From Harmothoe impar (Eukaryota > Annelida > Polychaeta > Phyllodocida > Polynoidae): a DNA stretch of 64,000 nucleotides. The translations under genes were made by a program, and so were the position numbers. Shown here piece by piece: positions 25,316 through 36,441 of this stretch (positions are counted from its first letter, which is position 1; every line of letters starts with the position of its first letter). The notes below the pieces were generated by a model that was not told the origin of the DNA, did no database searches, and was given only the letters and a program-made list of their open reading frames with translations. Location of the stretch: positions 48,596,981-48,660,980 of the forward strand of contig OX381720.1 in the NCBI GenBank assembly GCA_947462335.1, written 5' to 3'.

Positions 25316-25493
25316 TTTAATCCCCACTGTAGCATAAAGAATCAAAAGTGGTGATTACATTGTGTTTATGGCAGCTGTGGTATTGCATAGCTGTATAGTT
25401 ACAGCTGGAACCATACTTTATCATTTGAGCCACTAAATGTATTCTGAAATTGTCTAGAACAGCAGTATAAAGGGGTTTTAGAATTAGGTGGAT

Positions 25494-25566
25494 TATGGTA
25501 ACTGTTTTGACCTACAAAAACAAGTACTATGGTAACTGCATGAGGGCGACCAAAACAGTTACCATA
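25494..25566. repeat. Inverted repeat with perfect 16 bp arms
   Basis: TATGGTAACTGTTTTG (25494-25509) faces CAAAACAGTTACCATA (25551-25566). The 41 bp loop carries a third TATGGTAACTG (25529-25539). Confidence 0.75.
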
Positions 25567-25668
25567 GATGTACCTATACATGTACTATAACTTTTGGGCT
25601 CCCCGTTTTATCGGGAAACTCAAAGTTAGCCTCCTCATCCACACTTCAACAACCAACACCAACGTTGG

Positions 25669-25843
25669 TTAAATGTATGGCAGGTTCAACTTAGTCCTAA
25701 GATTGCATGGTCTTTGCACACATCTGTGGGCATCTTTTGGCTCTTTGTTCATGAATAGTACTCCAGTTTTTTTGTTGTAAGCTAGGCAGAACTCCTTTGC
25801 AACTTTCTCAACATAAAGGACATCCTCCAATGATGTGCTTCTA
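25669..25843 (-). CDS. Possible terminal exon or decayed coding fragment, product unknown
   Basis: On the minus strand CACACCTGCAG provides an acceptor-like site ending at 25844. The frame that follows stays open for 57 codons to a TAA at 25669. The peptide, which includes KEFCLAYNKKTGVLFMNKEP, has balanced composition, unlike the repeat-encoded frames here. No domain is recognised. Just upstream on that strand, other registers also look coding-like but are broken by stops (for example around 25940-26060). That pattern suits a decayed transposase or pseudogene fragment as well as a real last exon. Confidence is low. A protein search against animal transposases would decide. Confidence 0.25.
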
Positions 25844-26895
25844 CTGCAGGTGTGTGTACATTTAAAGTATTGAGGATCGTAATACTGGATCGTAATACCA
25901 CCCACCATAAGGCTTTACTCAGTGAGGATTGGCAACTGTTGGACCTCCTGATCGGGGAATGCAGGCATTTCCCATGGGATTACATAAAACCTGCGTCAAA
26001 TACATCTGCCGACCTCAAAATGAGACGAGAGACCAACTTGTGGGTTTCATGGTGAAAATCGAATTAGTTAACGGTCATGTGGGCCAGGAGAAAGGACAGA
26101 TAATGCAAAACATCCATCAAAAACATTCAGATTCTGGGAAAACTGATCTCTCTCTCTCTTTGCTTTCTTGCAAGTTATTTGTTGCGGACAGTTGTGGTCA
26201 GGGTGGAGAGAGGGGGCCTGCTGTGAGGGAAAAAGAGAAAATTTGTGAAATGTGAATTTGATGCAAATGTAATCTGTCCCATGCTGATAGAGGGGAGGTT
26301 TTCAGAGAGGGTGTGCTCACCCCCAGCCCTCCCCACCAGCCCCTCCCCTCCCGTCAGGGGTAATTTGGCTATCTGGACTAAAGAGCCCCAGTTGATGAGG
26401 GGGTGCAGGATTGTGTTTTACACCAGGAAAAGAAAGCTCTGACCCTGCAGCAATAAAACAGTTTGTTCAGGCAACGAGCTCCCACTGCAAAGCTGACTGG
26501 TTGCCATGGTGTGATTTGCATCCCTAGCCTTTTAGTTTTCTGACCTTGTCAGATCTGCATTATAGTGTGATGCACCAATGGACTATGCCCATCACACCTA
26601 CAGAGGAACCTCAAAGTGATAGCCTAAATATCTCAGTAGCAAGCATTCCCTATATTTTGTATTCACTCAGAAGCATTGGTCACATGAGTTTCATTTCATC
26701 CTAGATACGTAAATAGATACATTTATCACACAGGTAGCTCATGTATCAGCCTGCTGTACAGGTGTATACCTTTTTTTTACCTGCCCTGGAGAGATACAGT
26801 AAGAATGTATCAGAGATATGCCGCACAGCTGGACACCAGCTGAGACTGGTATAGGGTGTGGGGCGTGGGCCTGGGGATCCCCTCTGCTACTCATT

Positions 26896-27073
26896 ACTAC
26901 CAGTAGGGGCCGCCAGTGGTACCTCATCTCTGAACACTACCCCCCCCCCCCTCCAGCATCCCCTCTCCCCAGGTAAATACTAAACACTGGCACCAGGGGG
27001 AGCCAAGGGGCCTTCCCATAATGCAGTGCTTTATTATAGGTAAGCAGCACCCTAGTATTGCCACCTGGCGGCG
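26896..27073. promoter_or_regulatory. Cluster of three CTCF-like cores
   Basis: ACTACCAGTAGGGGCCGCC (26896-26914), TGGCACCAGGGGGAGCC (26988-27004) and TGCCACCTGGCGGCG (27059-27073). The first two share orientation. A C12 run (26940-26951) lies between. The motifs match the core from memory and binding is untested. A cluster like this could be an insulator or domain boundary. Confidence 0.35.
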
Positions 27074-29224
27074 GTTCCCAGAAGTAGTAGCTTAATAGTA
27101 GTGTTTACACGTCATGTATGGCCATGTGAAATACAGGGGAAGTAGAAAGAAGCTGTGGTAGGCTGCAGGGTGGCTGCTGGGGTGGTGTCAGAGGTCTGAG
27201 GCTGGTTACAGTTTACCAGGTTCATGTTATGTAAATAAACTCTACCCCCTGTTACTGCGCCGCTCCACTAGTACCACTACCCCCACTATCTCCACTCCTA
27301 CATCTCAGCACTGCCACCTTCAAGTTCCACCTTCAACTTGTCCTTTAACTCATCTACCCCATCAACAAGATACACCTTCTGCTAAGAATAGACTGCCACT
27401 GACTTATGTAGCATTGCCACTGAGACTCTATCTGCTCTATTTGATAACAGTTCCAATACATACTACTTTGCTGATGCATCCATCACATCATTGTGGGTTT
27501 AGGTATACATTTGATATCGTCTCCACTCTGTGTAGTTCCCTACACAAGTAACACATTATTCACAGACTTTAGACAGCCTCAATAAAAAAAATCTTCCAGA
27601 TTTTTGTATTTGGTAAATTTGCATCATAACTCATTTTACCCTTCTCCCTTCTGCCTAACACTTCAGCAGTGCAAACCTCAAAATCATCCCCATGGATGCC
27701 CTTTACACTGGCTATGTCCTTCAAGATGACTCTGCCGATAGCACATTCCTACCTAGCCTGGGGCCAGTAACGCCTATACAGGATGTAAGCAGCTACAAGT
27801 GTTGGTTGCCCCTGTGATGTGTGGTGGAATCTGGGGGTGGTGATAACAGCATGATCAGGTTATTCTCCCCTCTAACTCATACCTTACTTAAAAGACATCT
27901 CCACAAGAAGTTGTTAACAGTTGGCCACCAGGTGTCAGTTCAAACACAGCACCAGGGCAGGAGCCCGTATCCAGCTGGTGTTTATGTGTCTGTGTGTGCA
28001 TCTGTGTGTTTTGGTGCAGATTCCTGTTAGGATACTAGAGGTTTTACAGTAGAGGGGATGGTCAAGTTATGCTGAATATCCCATATACTGTAGAAGGGTT
28101 AGTTTTAGAGCCTTTAGTATACATTCTATACTTTAGAGCCTTTAGTATACTGTAGTACCTGCAGTATAGGGGAGGGTAGAGGTTCTACAGTATAGGGACG
28201 AGTATTGGGGGATTAGACATCAGTCGCTGCTTGCAGGCAGGTAGAGGGGGGAATATACACAAACTGCCCTGGAGGAGTCCCGCCTCTCTCTGGGGAGGCT
28301 GGGTATTTACAAGAGGTGGAGGTCTGTCAGCCTGAGGATATAGAGGTAGGTATAGGTAGGTATAGGTGAGAGGCTGGAGGGGCTGCTGGAGGTCTGGGTA
28401 GGGTGGGTGTTGAGGCGGAGTGCTGGAGGGGTGAGGAGGGGTGTGTGGTGGTATAGGTCTCACCCCATGTTTTCTCCTGTGTATCGGCGGTCGGCCCATT
28501 CCCACCTGTGGAGTGGCGGCAGACAGCGTACAGCAGGGGATAGGTTTCAGCCCTGGAGGACGGCCAAACCTCCTCCAGGCCGCCTCCAGTCTGCAGTCTC
28601 CAGGCAGAAGGCCTCCTCCAGCACCTCCCAGGCCCTTCTCCCTTTGTTCTATGTACCCTGGTCCACTGTGCCAACCTTCCACTGTGAGGTATAGAGGTTC
28701 AGGAGAGCACAGGGAACCACCAATCTCCCAGGCCCTTGCTGCTTCTCTCTGTACCCAATAGTCCTACATTCACCCTAACCCCATTCTTAAATGTGTACTG
28801 CAGAAGGCAGGTCATACGTTGGTAGAGCAAGGGTGGGTACAGGTCATAGGTAGCTACAAACGGAACCCTAAAACTATAATAACCACAATGCACTGAGCCA
28901 ATCATTCTTCTAGCTTCCCAACTTGGGCCTTCCTGTCGTTATTTCTACATTCACTATGCACGACTACAGTAAATACCACATGTATGCCTAAGTCTATGTG
29001 AAGAGAGTCATACAATATCATGTACCATGAACAAAGTGTATGAAAAATATGAGATGAGGAGAGGGAGGACTCCGCCCTCCACACAATAAGCTCCTTGACA
29101 TTCTGGCCCCCTAGAAGTGCCCCGGCAGTATGTGAGCTACTCAGTGAACTACTCAGGCCAGTTGTGAGCAGCTCCCCTCCCCCTGTAAATATCAGTAGGT
29201 TACCCCTCAGCGGCCTCCCTAGTA
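27074..29224. other. No gene seen
   Basis: Contains a further CTCF-like TGGCCACCAGGTGTCAG at 27922-27938, a direct repeat of TTTAGAGCCTTTAGTATAC near 28102 and 28133, and a GGT/GGA-rich stretch at 28300-28450. Open frames at 28.2-28.7 kb are proline-rich shadows of G/C-rich DNA. Confidence 0.35.
29166..29174. repeat. GAGCAGCTC palindrome beside a MITE
   Basis: Single copy about 50 bp left of the TTAA element. Near-matches GAGCTACTC and GAACTACTC lie just before it. Confidence 0.6.
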
Positions 29225-29466
29225 CTTTAAGGACGGCATTACGCTTTAATATCTCATGCTCTTGGTCTGCATGATGCGTTAATGCAGCCCTGGCAAGTCT
29301 ATTCGCCAGGGCTGCATTCATGGATTATGCCAACCCTACGGCGGGATGTCTACCCACAGGGTCAGAATGATGCATTTATAAATGCAGCACTAGAGAGTCG
29401 ACTCACCAAGGCTGCATAAATCTATCAAGACGGCAAATAATATACAATAAAAAGCACTAATGCACT
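29225..29466. mobile_element. TTAA palindromic MITE, ends eroded
   Basis: CTTTAAGGACGGCATTACGCTTTAA begins it. The left hairpin at about 29268-29330 is one of the best kept in the window, with AATGCAGCCCTGGC facing GCCAGGGCTGCATT. The right terminus has lost its TTAA. Confidence 0.75.
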
Positions 29467-31652
29467 CCGGGTCCTGGCCACTTGGAATACCCAGGTAACT
29501 GCTATTGTTATTGCCAATCTCCAGTGTATAATATTGATTTATAAAACCTTTCTTACACTACATATTCGTGTTCACATGGTATGATCAGAAGCGCACTGCA
29601 TGATCCTTCCCATTTCCACTACTTTAATCCCTGCTAAACGTTGAAGAAAAGCTGCTAAAGTAGAACTACTGGGGCTCTAATTATGCCTGAGGTGTCTCAA
29701 AGTGAGGCCAGCTAGGAGTAAAATGCCACAACAGTATGCCAGAGCAAAACCCCAGACTGTTGTTTGGTTACTAGTCACCTCCCCCGGGTCATCCCTCAAC
29801 CTTCAACTGTATCCCCTCCTCCTTTCAGCACCCTGGCACCGCCAGCTCCTCATCCACAGAACAGAACCCGATATCTCTACGGTAGGATATGGTTAAATTA
29901 AGGCTTCTCCAGCCAAATAAATAGTGAGCCAATACCCCATTGTCAGGGCGGAAGTAGGCTAAGGTACTGCACGTTGACCAGGGGTGGAGAAATATCTAGA
30001 GTCTGCGGAAACCTCTATTTTCCATCGTGAGCTGTTCTCTTAAGGACTAATTAGCGGGCTGAGTTGCTCCCAGGCCTGGTGGCCTTATCAGGGCTATGTG
30101 CACTGTATACATTACCCATACACCTATAGAGGCTCATGACACCTGCGGAATGCAGCCCTGCAGGCACACCATGGCAGGGGAGGGAATTCAGCTGGTGCTC
30201 TTTTACCTGCCGACCTTATACTACATAATAGTAACAGGTGGATATTGTAGAGTGCCACAGAGGGTGGGTATATGGTGGCACGTGTGGGCAGGTAGAGCAT
30301 AGGGGCCACTTAATGGGTTAGATGCTAGTAGGTTTGGTGGTACTACCTACTGGTAGGGTAGAGGAATGATAATGATAGAGGTTGCTATGGTAAATTGCTG
30401 TTCTACAGTGGTCTAGGTGATGCTGCCGTTGCTGCATTTTATTCTTAATTAGTCGGTTTTCTCGTACAAGTACCAGTGTTAAGAGTCAGTCCTAATGTTT
30501 GCTGTTGATACTACAGGCTTGATCAATAGGCTGAGGGATAGTTTGGTGAGTTGGGACGTTGTCCGAGTTGACTCAGCTGCCCATCCGTCTGGGTCGGTGC
30601 AGAGTGGTCGACTAGACACTTCTCTCTCTGTGCAAAAATACTTTTTTTTCTAAGCATGGGCCATCAAAGGACCCTAGTTAGTCCCCCCCCCCCCCCCCAC
30701 ACACACACCAATGAGCGCAGTGTATAGCGGACTACCTGGTGTGGACCTGTTCCCGAAACCCACTGTGTTTACACTGACACAGGCAGTCATTTCCACTTCC
30801 GGTCCTGCTCTCGCCATTAAGCTTGTTCCTTGCAAGCTATGGTGTATGTGAGTGTGGTCACTGCGTAAGTCTCACGATAGATTGCGGGCTCAGACCTAAC
30901 ATGGCCGCCCATACGTAGAAACCCGAATTATCGCTATACATGTAGCCTTGAAGTATACAGCTCATGGAGGCTAGTACCAAGCTCCATGAAGCCCTCCAGG
31001 CACCGGCCCAGAAAAGACTCACATGTTGTAGTCTATCAATTATATCAGTAATGCTAACTTGTTTCTTTTTTCTCAAAAGCGTGGGTGGGTCTAAATATTG
31101 GGTGCTGACTTCACCTGGACGTGTTGCCGAGTGCTGCTGTGGGTGGTGCTAGGTGGTGTTGAGTGGTGGTGAGTGGTGGTGGGGTGGTGGTGAGGCTACA
31201 TGGTGTCTGTTAGATGTAACTCCTTCTTTTCCTCCAGGGGGAAAAGGTTGCCATGCCTGTTGGCCTTTCACTGTCTGTGTTGTACAGGATGATATACCTC
31301 ACCTACCCCAGCCAATTACCCAGCCTGCAACCCAGACAAGTGGCTCTCCTGGTCATATCCTTTCTGACAAACCTAGATAAATGTCAGCCACAGTATTAGA
31401 TACTTAATAATCTACCCTACAACGATGGAATGGTTTTCTCTGCGAATTGTTAAGCGTTTTCCTTGTGTTTTGGCAAACGCCAAATGTGTCTGTGGATTCA
31501 GCCTTAGAACATTTAACTCATTTCAATTGCTCACAGCTTTTGAGATCAAACCAATATTTAAGATTAAAAATGAGCATCCAATTTTCTGGATGAGCTGCTG
31601 GAGTGGGCCCTAGGGGGGCACTCTGAGTAATGCAGAGTGTCTCCCACCCCAC
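29467..31652. other. No gene seen
   Basis: Holds an ETS-like CACTTCCGGT at 30794-30803, followed by ATG at 30839 and a GTAAGT donor at 30865. That gives only nine codons and is too little to call an exon. G-rich GGT repeats lie at 31140-31195. Confidence 0.35.
30683..30698 (-). repeat. Poly(C) tract, 16 C, before a CA run
   Basis: Followed at once by ACACACACAC, so on the minus strand it reads GT repeat then poly(G). Confidence 0.9.
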
Positions 31653-31675
31653 GAGCTGCTCCTTGTGAGCTGCTC
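31653..31675. repeat. Pair of GAGCTGCTC palindromes
   Basis: Copies at 31653-31661 and 31667-31675. The second ends four bases before the TTAA end of the adjacent MITE. A variant GAGCTGCTG lies at about 31593. Confidence 0.7.
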
Positions 31676-31678
31676 TGT

Positions 31679-32121
31679 TTAACCATTAAGGACAGCGGAG
31701 TGCTTTAATGCACGCCGTTCTTTTGTTGTTTTGATATGCGAATGCACCACTTGCAATTAACCAACAGGTTCTGTATTATTGGGGATGAAGAGGGGTCCCC
31801 CTCAGGTCGGAAAGTCGCCGAAATTAAAGGCCCAAGGTCACCAAGTCGATTTCTAGACCATTTTTACTACAACCAAAGTTGTCCAAAAGTCACCAGGTCG
31901 CTTGCATTGTTGCACCAGGTCGCCAGGCCGCCTGGAAAACAGCCCAGGTCGCCAGGTCGCTTTTGACCCCTCTGGAGCCACATTATCAACACATCATGCT
32001 GTAGCTGTCTACGGAGTTGATACACTCACAGTAGGCGAGTAACTCGCCGGCACTGGATTGGTGCATCATAACAACAGGGGAACATCAAGCTTGAGGCATC
32101 ATGTCGTTCTTAAATGGTTAA
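31679..32121. mobile_element. TTAA palindromic MITE carrying a nested insertion
   Basis: TTAACCATTAAGGACAGCGG at left and TTCTTAAATGGTTAA at right are the usual termini, and the GTTGATACACTC bridge survives. The extra length comes from a 202 bp element inserted at 31780-31981. Confidence 0.85.
31780..31981. mobile_element. CGAC-repeat TIR element, copy A, nested in a MITE
   Basis: Ends are related inverted repeats: TGGGGATGAAGAGGGGTC at left, and GTGGCTCCAGAGGGGTC on the minus strand at right. The direct repeat ATTAT flanks it (31775-31779 and 31982-31986). Inside the left end sits GGGTCCCC. The body is irregular AGGTCGCC/AAGTCACC repeats. Copy B at 52848 has the same plan. Position inside a MITE shows it moved after that MITE. 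No coding capacity and no family name is offered. Confidence 0.6.
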
Positions 32122-32290
32122 CTCACTTGATCTTCAATAAAGTCCATGCATATGGACTGGTGTCTGTAGATGTCAATATAATAATCGTTTATAGACATAT
32201 CTAGACACCATGGAACTACAAAGTGTGCTATTATGGCAGCTATCCAGCAAGAGGCCAATAGTGAGTCCATGATACAGCTGCGGGACCCTT

Positions 32291-32372
32291 TGGGAGTGTA
32301 TCAATCTCACCGGGTCGGCATGATGCATTCAGGAATGCAGTCCTGACAAGTCCATCTCCAGGGCTGCATTCA
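32291..32372. mobile_element. TTAA MITE fragment (bridge and right hairpin)
   Basis: GGGAGTGTATCAATCTC, then GGGTCGGCATGATGCATTC and GGGCTGCATTCA, are the bridge and right hairpin. Both TTAA ends are missing. Confidence 0.65.
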
Positions 32373-32382
32373 GTACTCAGTG

Positions 32383-34029
32383 AGGGTGAGTTACACACAC
32401 TAGTAACACAATTACACAATACTTAGACCCAGGCACAGTAACAGGTTGCCATGACTCTACTCCCTCTACTTTCTCAGTTCGGATGGCGTGTCAGCTTCAC
32501 CCTTCCGTTTGTGTAGTATTGGTTTAGTGTGTTTATAATTGTAAAGAGGATGGACATTGTTAAGGGCTGGTTAATGTAGGCTTGAGAGTAACTCTAACTA
32601 CTTTACTCAGTCGTTATGTTTGCTCTTTTTTATTTGCATCAGGAATTTTGTATAAGATATAATTTATGTCAGTATATGGGCTCTATTATACTCGAGCAGC
32701 ATGAAAAGCAATGTGTATTGGTAACAGGTTGCAGCCACAAAAAGGTTGAATGAATATATATATACATGTAACCTGCCCTCATTGTTACGTATGAATAACT
32801 TCGATGACATAATTATATTTCCATGTCAAGTTGAATTAACGCTACTCAAACTCATAATTGTTCAGCAATGTGCTTTGCGTGCCTATACAATGCGGAAAAT
32901 TCTAAAGCACTTAGAAGCTAATATGGATAGTTTGTGATAGACCTATTTCTTTCAACTGAGTCAATAGCATGGCTCAGAGTCATATTTGTGAAACAAACAG
33001 CCACTATTTAGATATATGCACAGCATAAACCTACACATGTGCGTGTTCTATATCACCACCCTGACTCCCCCACCAACCGCCCTCATGGACCCAGGCCAGT
33101 ATACACACACACACACAAAAACAGCAAAACGATGGAGACTGGCCACAGTCATTAGTAGAAAAACTACCTGGAGGAGAACACAGGGGCTGTTAGTGCTCTC
33201 CTCCAGGTGCTGTCTGTTCAGCTCAGGTCTACTTATAGGTCTCACCCCCCCCCCCCATCCCCCATCCCTACCCATCCATCCCACCCAACCCAGCCCCAGC
33301 CCCAGCCTCCTCCAGTGCCCCCCTTGACATGACTCTTCCCTCCCACCTACCCATGCCCCTGGTATGTCCAGGTGGGGAAGGGAGATGTAGACATCCCCTA
33401 GGCATGCTCGGCCCTTATCATATCAGTGCCGGGTTTTGGAGGGGTATCAATGTGGTGGGGGTGGGGAGGGGATGATAGGAGAGGCTCGGTGGGGATAGTC
33501 CTAGGTCGCAGAGACATTCTGCAATAAAGGAAGTCTGAATAATTGCTTTGGCAATAGTAGAATGTATTTATTTTAGCAGAATTCATGCTCAGGCCATTAT
33601 TATATTTAAATAATCCAGAACATTTTACATTAATCTGATATCATCATGTAGAGTATCTACTATGTATTTATATAATGCAAAGGGTCCAAGATCCTCTGTA
33701 TAATGCCACATGAGTGTAGCACATGGAGGGGTGGCTACACTGAAGGGTGTGGGATGGTAGATACCTGATACACACAGGTGAGATAGGGACAGGTGAGTAC
33801 ACACAGCCTGCACCAGACAGGTGGGTTCTGTCAGTCACCCTCCCTCCTCCTGTCAGGTTCTAGCACGACCTGAGGAGCGCCTGATGGCTGCTTGATTTGA
33901 TGTTGGTTTTGAGCTGCTCCCACGTGTTGTATCTAGGTGAGGAGCTGCTCCTGGTGCGGCAGGGTAGGGTATACACACCCGGTCACGTCCCCGTGAGGTG
34001 AGCACCTGAGCATCTCCCTCTCAGGTCAG
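32383..34029. other. No gene seen; small inverted repeat
   Basis: AT-rich to about 33010. ACCTGGAGGAGA (33166-33177) pairs perfectly with TCTCCTCCAGGT (33197-33208). A C12 run lies at 33245-33256. Confidence 0.4.
33911..33950. repeat. Pair of GAGCTGCTC palindromes
   Basis: Copies at 33911-33919 and 33942-33950, just upstream of the 43 bp satellite, whose monomer also contains GAGCTC. Confidence 0.7.
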
Positions 34030-35150
34030 GGCTGTGGTAGCTGGTCCTCAGCAGGGACAGACAGCGTTAGAGCTCTGTGGTAGCTGGTCCTCAGCAGGGA
34101 CAGACAGCTTTAGAGCTCTGTGGTAGCTGGTCTTCAGCAGGGACAGACAGCGTTAGAGCTCTATGGTAGCTGGTCCTCAGCAGGGACAGACAGTTTTAGA
34201 GCTCTGTGGTAGCTGGTCCTCAGCAGTGACAGGGAGTTATAGAGGTCTGTGGTAGCTGGTCCTCAGCAGGGACAGACAGCGTTAGAGCTCTGTGGTAGCT
34301 GGTCCTCAGCAGGGACAGACAGCTTTAGAGCTCTGTGGTAGCTGGTCTTCAGCAGGGACAGACAGCGTTAGAGCTCTATGGTAGCTGGTCCTCAGCAGGG
34401 ACAGACAGTTTTAGAGCTCTGTGGTAGCTGGTCCTCAGCAGTGACAGGGAGTTATAGAGGTCTGTGGTAGCTGGTCCTCAGCAGGGACAGACGGCTTTAG
34501 AGCTCTGTGGTAGCTGGTCCTCAGCAGGGACATGCAGCTTTAGAGCTCTGTGGTAGCTGGTCCTCAGCAGGGACAGACGGCTTTAGAGCTCTGTGGTAGC
34601 TGGTCCTCAGCAGGGACATGCAGCTTTAGAGCTCTGTGGTAGCTGGTCCTCAGCAGGGACATGCAGCTTTAGAGCTCTGTGGTAGCTGGTCCTCAGCAGG
34701 GACAGGCGGCATAAGGGGTCTGTGGTAGCTGGTCCTCAGCAGGGACTGACAACTTGAGAGCTCTGTGGTAGTTGGTCCTCAGCAGGGACAGACAGCTTTA
34801 CAGCTCTGTGGTAGATGCTCCTCAGCAGGGACAGACAGCTTGAGAGCTCTGTGGTAGCTGGTCCTTAGCAGGGACAGGCAGCTTTAGAGCTCTGTGGTAG
34901 CTGGTCCTCAGCAGGGACAGACAGCTTGAGAGCTCTATGGTAGCTGGTCCACAGCAGGGACAGACAACTTTAGAGCTCTATAGTAGCTGGTCCTCAGCAT
35001 GGACAGACGACTTTAGAGCTCTGTGGTAGCTGGTCCTCAGCAGGGATAGACGGCATTAGAGCTCTGTGGTAGCTGGTCCTGAGCAGGGACATGCAGCTTT
35101 AGAGCTCTGTGGTAGCTGGTCCTCAACAGGGACAGACGGCTCTAGAGCTC
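34030..35150 (+). repeat. 43 bp satellite, about 26 copies, with higher-order structure
   Basis: Monomer core TGGTAGCTGGTCCTCAGCAG, then GGACAGACAGCTTTAGAGCT. A five-monomer block (215 bp) is duplicated with no differences noticed (34049-34263 and 34264-34478). A two-monomer block is repeated further right. Later monomers are more variable. The perfect block copy implies recent unequal exchange or gene conversion. Confidence 0.95.
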
Positions 35151-35689
35151 GATATCATCTGGTACATAAGGGACATAATTATGACCTTAGATTTTTACCT
35201 TTAATAGAGGATGTTTAATATGGGCTAGGTATTGCCATTATTAGCTAGGCAGAACCTTCCAGCCATACCTGCTTTGTTATAGTAGCATTTACTAGACTAG
35301 AGTTATTTCTGCATTGTCAAAGCATGTTGCAAAGCATTTCACATAATCTAATTCATATCTAGTACATGAAATCTGTTTTACTATGGCGTATCAGTTATGT
35401 GTTGATGTTATCTCCAGCGTTGCTTATTCAATGTCACACAGCAGATGGTGTTGACCAATTTGTGCACGTACCCCAGTGTGAGAGGACGTCGCCCTAGACA
35501 ACTATTCTGACTTTATAAATTGATATTTATGACATATATAATCTTTCATGGCTGGTTTGGGGGGAGGTAGTCTATATTTAAACATTTAACCTTTATACAC
35601 TTTTGAATAATGTCGGTCTAATTCGTGTCTAACCATGTGGGCATCACACAGGTCCAGCTGCACATGGTAGGGGTGGGTGGGGGAGTGGG
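35151..35689. other. No gene seen
   Basis: AT-rich unique sequence between the satellite and the next MITE. Confidence 0.4.
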
Positions 35690-35930
35690 TTAACCCTTTA
35701 TGGGTCGCATTGTGCTCGTCATGATGCGTCATGATGCACGCATGATGCAGGCCTGGAGAGTCTACTTGCAAGGCCTGCATCCATGCATCACATTGGACAT
35801 TCAGAAATATAACAACCCCGTTAGTTCAGCATGATGCTTGAATGCAGCACTGGTGAGTTACTCACCAGCGCTGCATCCATGCATCAAAGCAACAAATGAC
35901 AATACAGCACCACTGCTCTGTAAGGTTTAA
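35690..35930. mobile_element. TTAA palindromic MITE, full-length copy
   Basis: Starts TTAACCCTTTATGGGTCGCAT and ends CTGTAAGGTTTAA. The second hairpin is nearly perfect: arms 35832-35857 and 35861-35886 around a 3-base turn, with GCAGCACTGGTGAG facing CTCACCAGCGCTGC. Confidence 0.85.
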
Positions 35931-36030
35931 GTCTGAGTTTGCTGCGGGTGTGAAATCCGAAATCAATGTTCAGCAGGTGCAGTGTGGAGGCAGCTCCGAG
36001 CTTTACTGCGACACTCGTGTCATGTGTACA

Positions 36031-36048
36031 CACCGGCAGGGGGCCAGC
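36031..36048. promoter_or_regulatory. CTCF-like core
   Basis: CACCGGCAGGGGGCCAGC matches most core positions. Isolated site. Confidence 0.25.
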
Positions 36049-36327
36049 CTCAAAAACACCAAGTCATGGGTCAATGTTTTATAATGAGGGAGCGGCATCT
36101 ATATAAGTGACATGTAATGATGAATGATGTGACTAGGATCGATGAAGCTACAATGTGGACTGTATTGGTGATGGTTAAGTGAAGGGCAATATTTGAGAGA
36201 ATTGGGAAACTGAAACTAAGATGGCAGCTCCATGTATATCAGTATGTAAAATAATGACATTGCCCCTCTTTCAAATGCACAAGTTGGGCCTATAATTGAT
36301 AATTCTGGTAATTCATCAACACCTCAT

Positions 36328-36441
36328 GGTCGGCATGATGCTTGACTGCACCATGCTATAGCCATACATCCATGCGTTATGTCGACAAAGGGCATAGCAT
36401 ATCAAAGCAACCAAAGCACTGCCAATCCCTCTAAAGGTTAA
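36328..36441. mobile_element. TTAA MITE, right half only
   Basis: Starts at GGTCGGCATGATGCTTGA and runs through GTCGACAAAGGGCATAGCA to CCTCTAAAGGTTAA. Confidence 0.7.
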
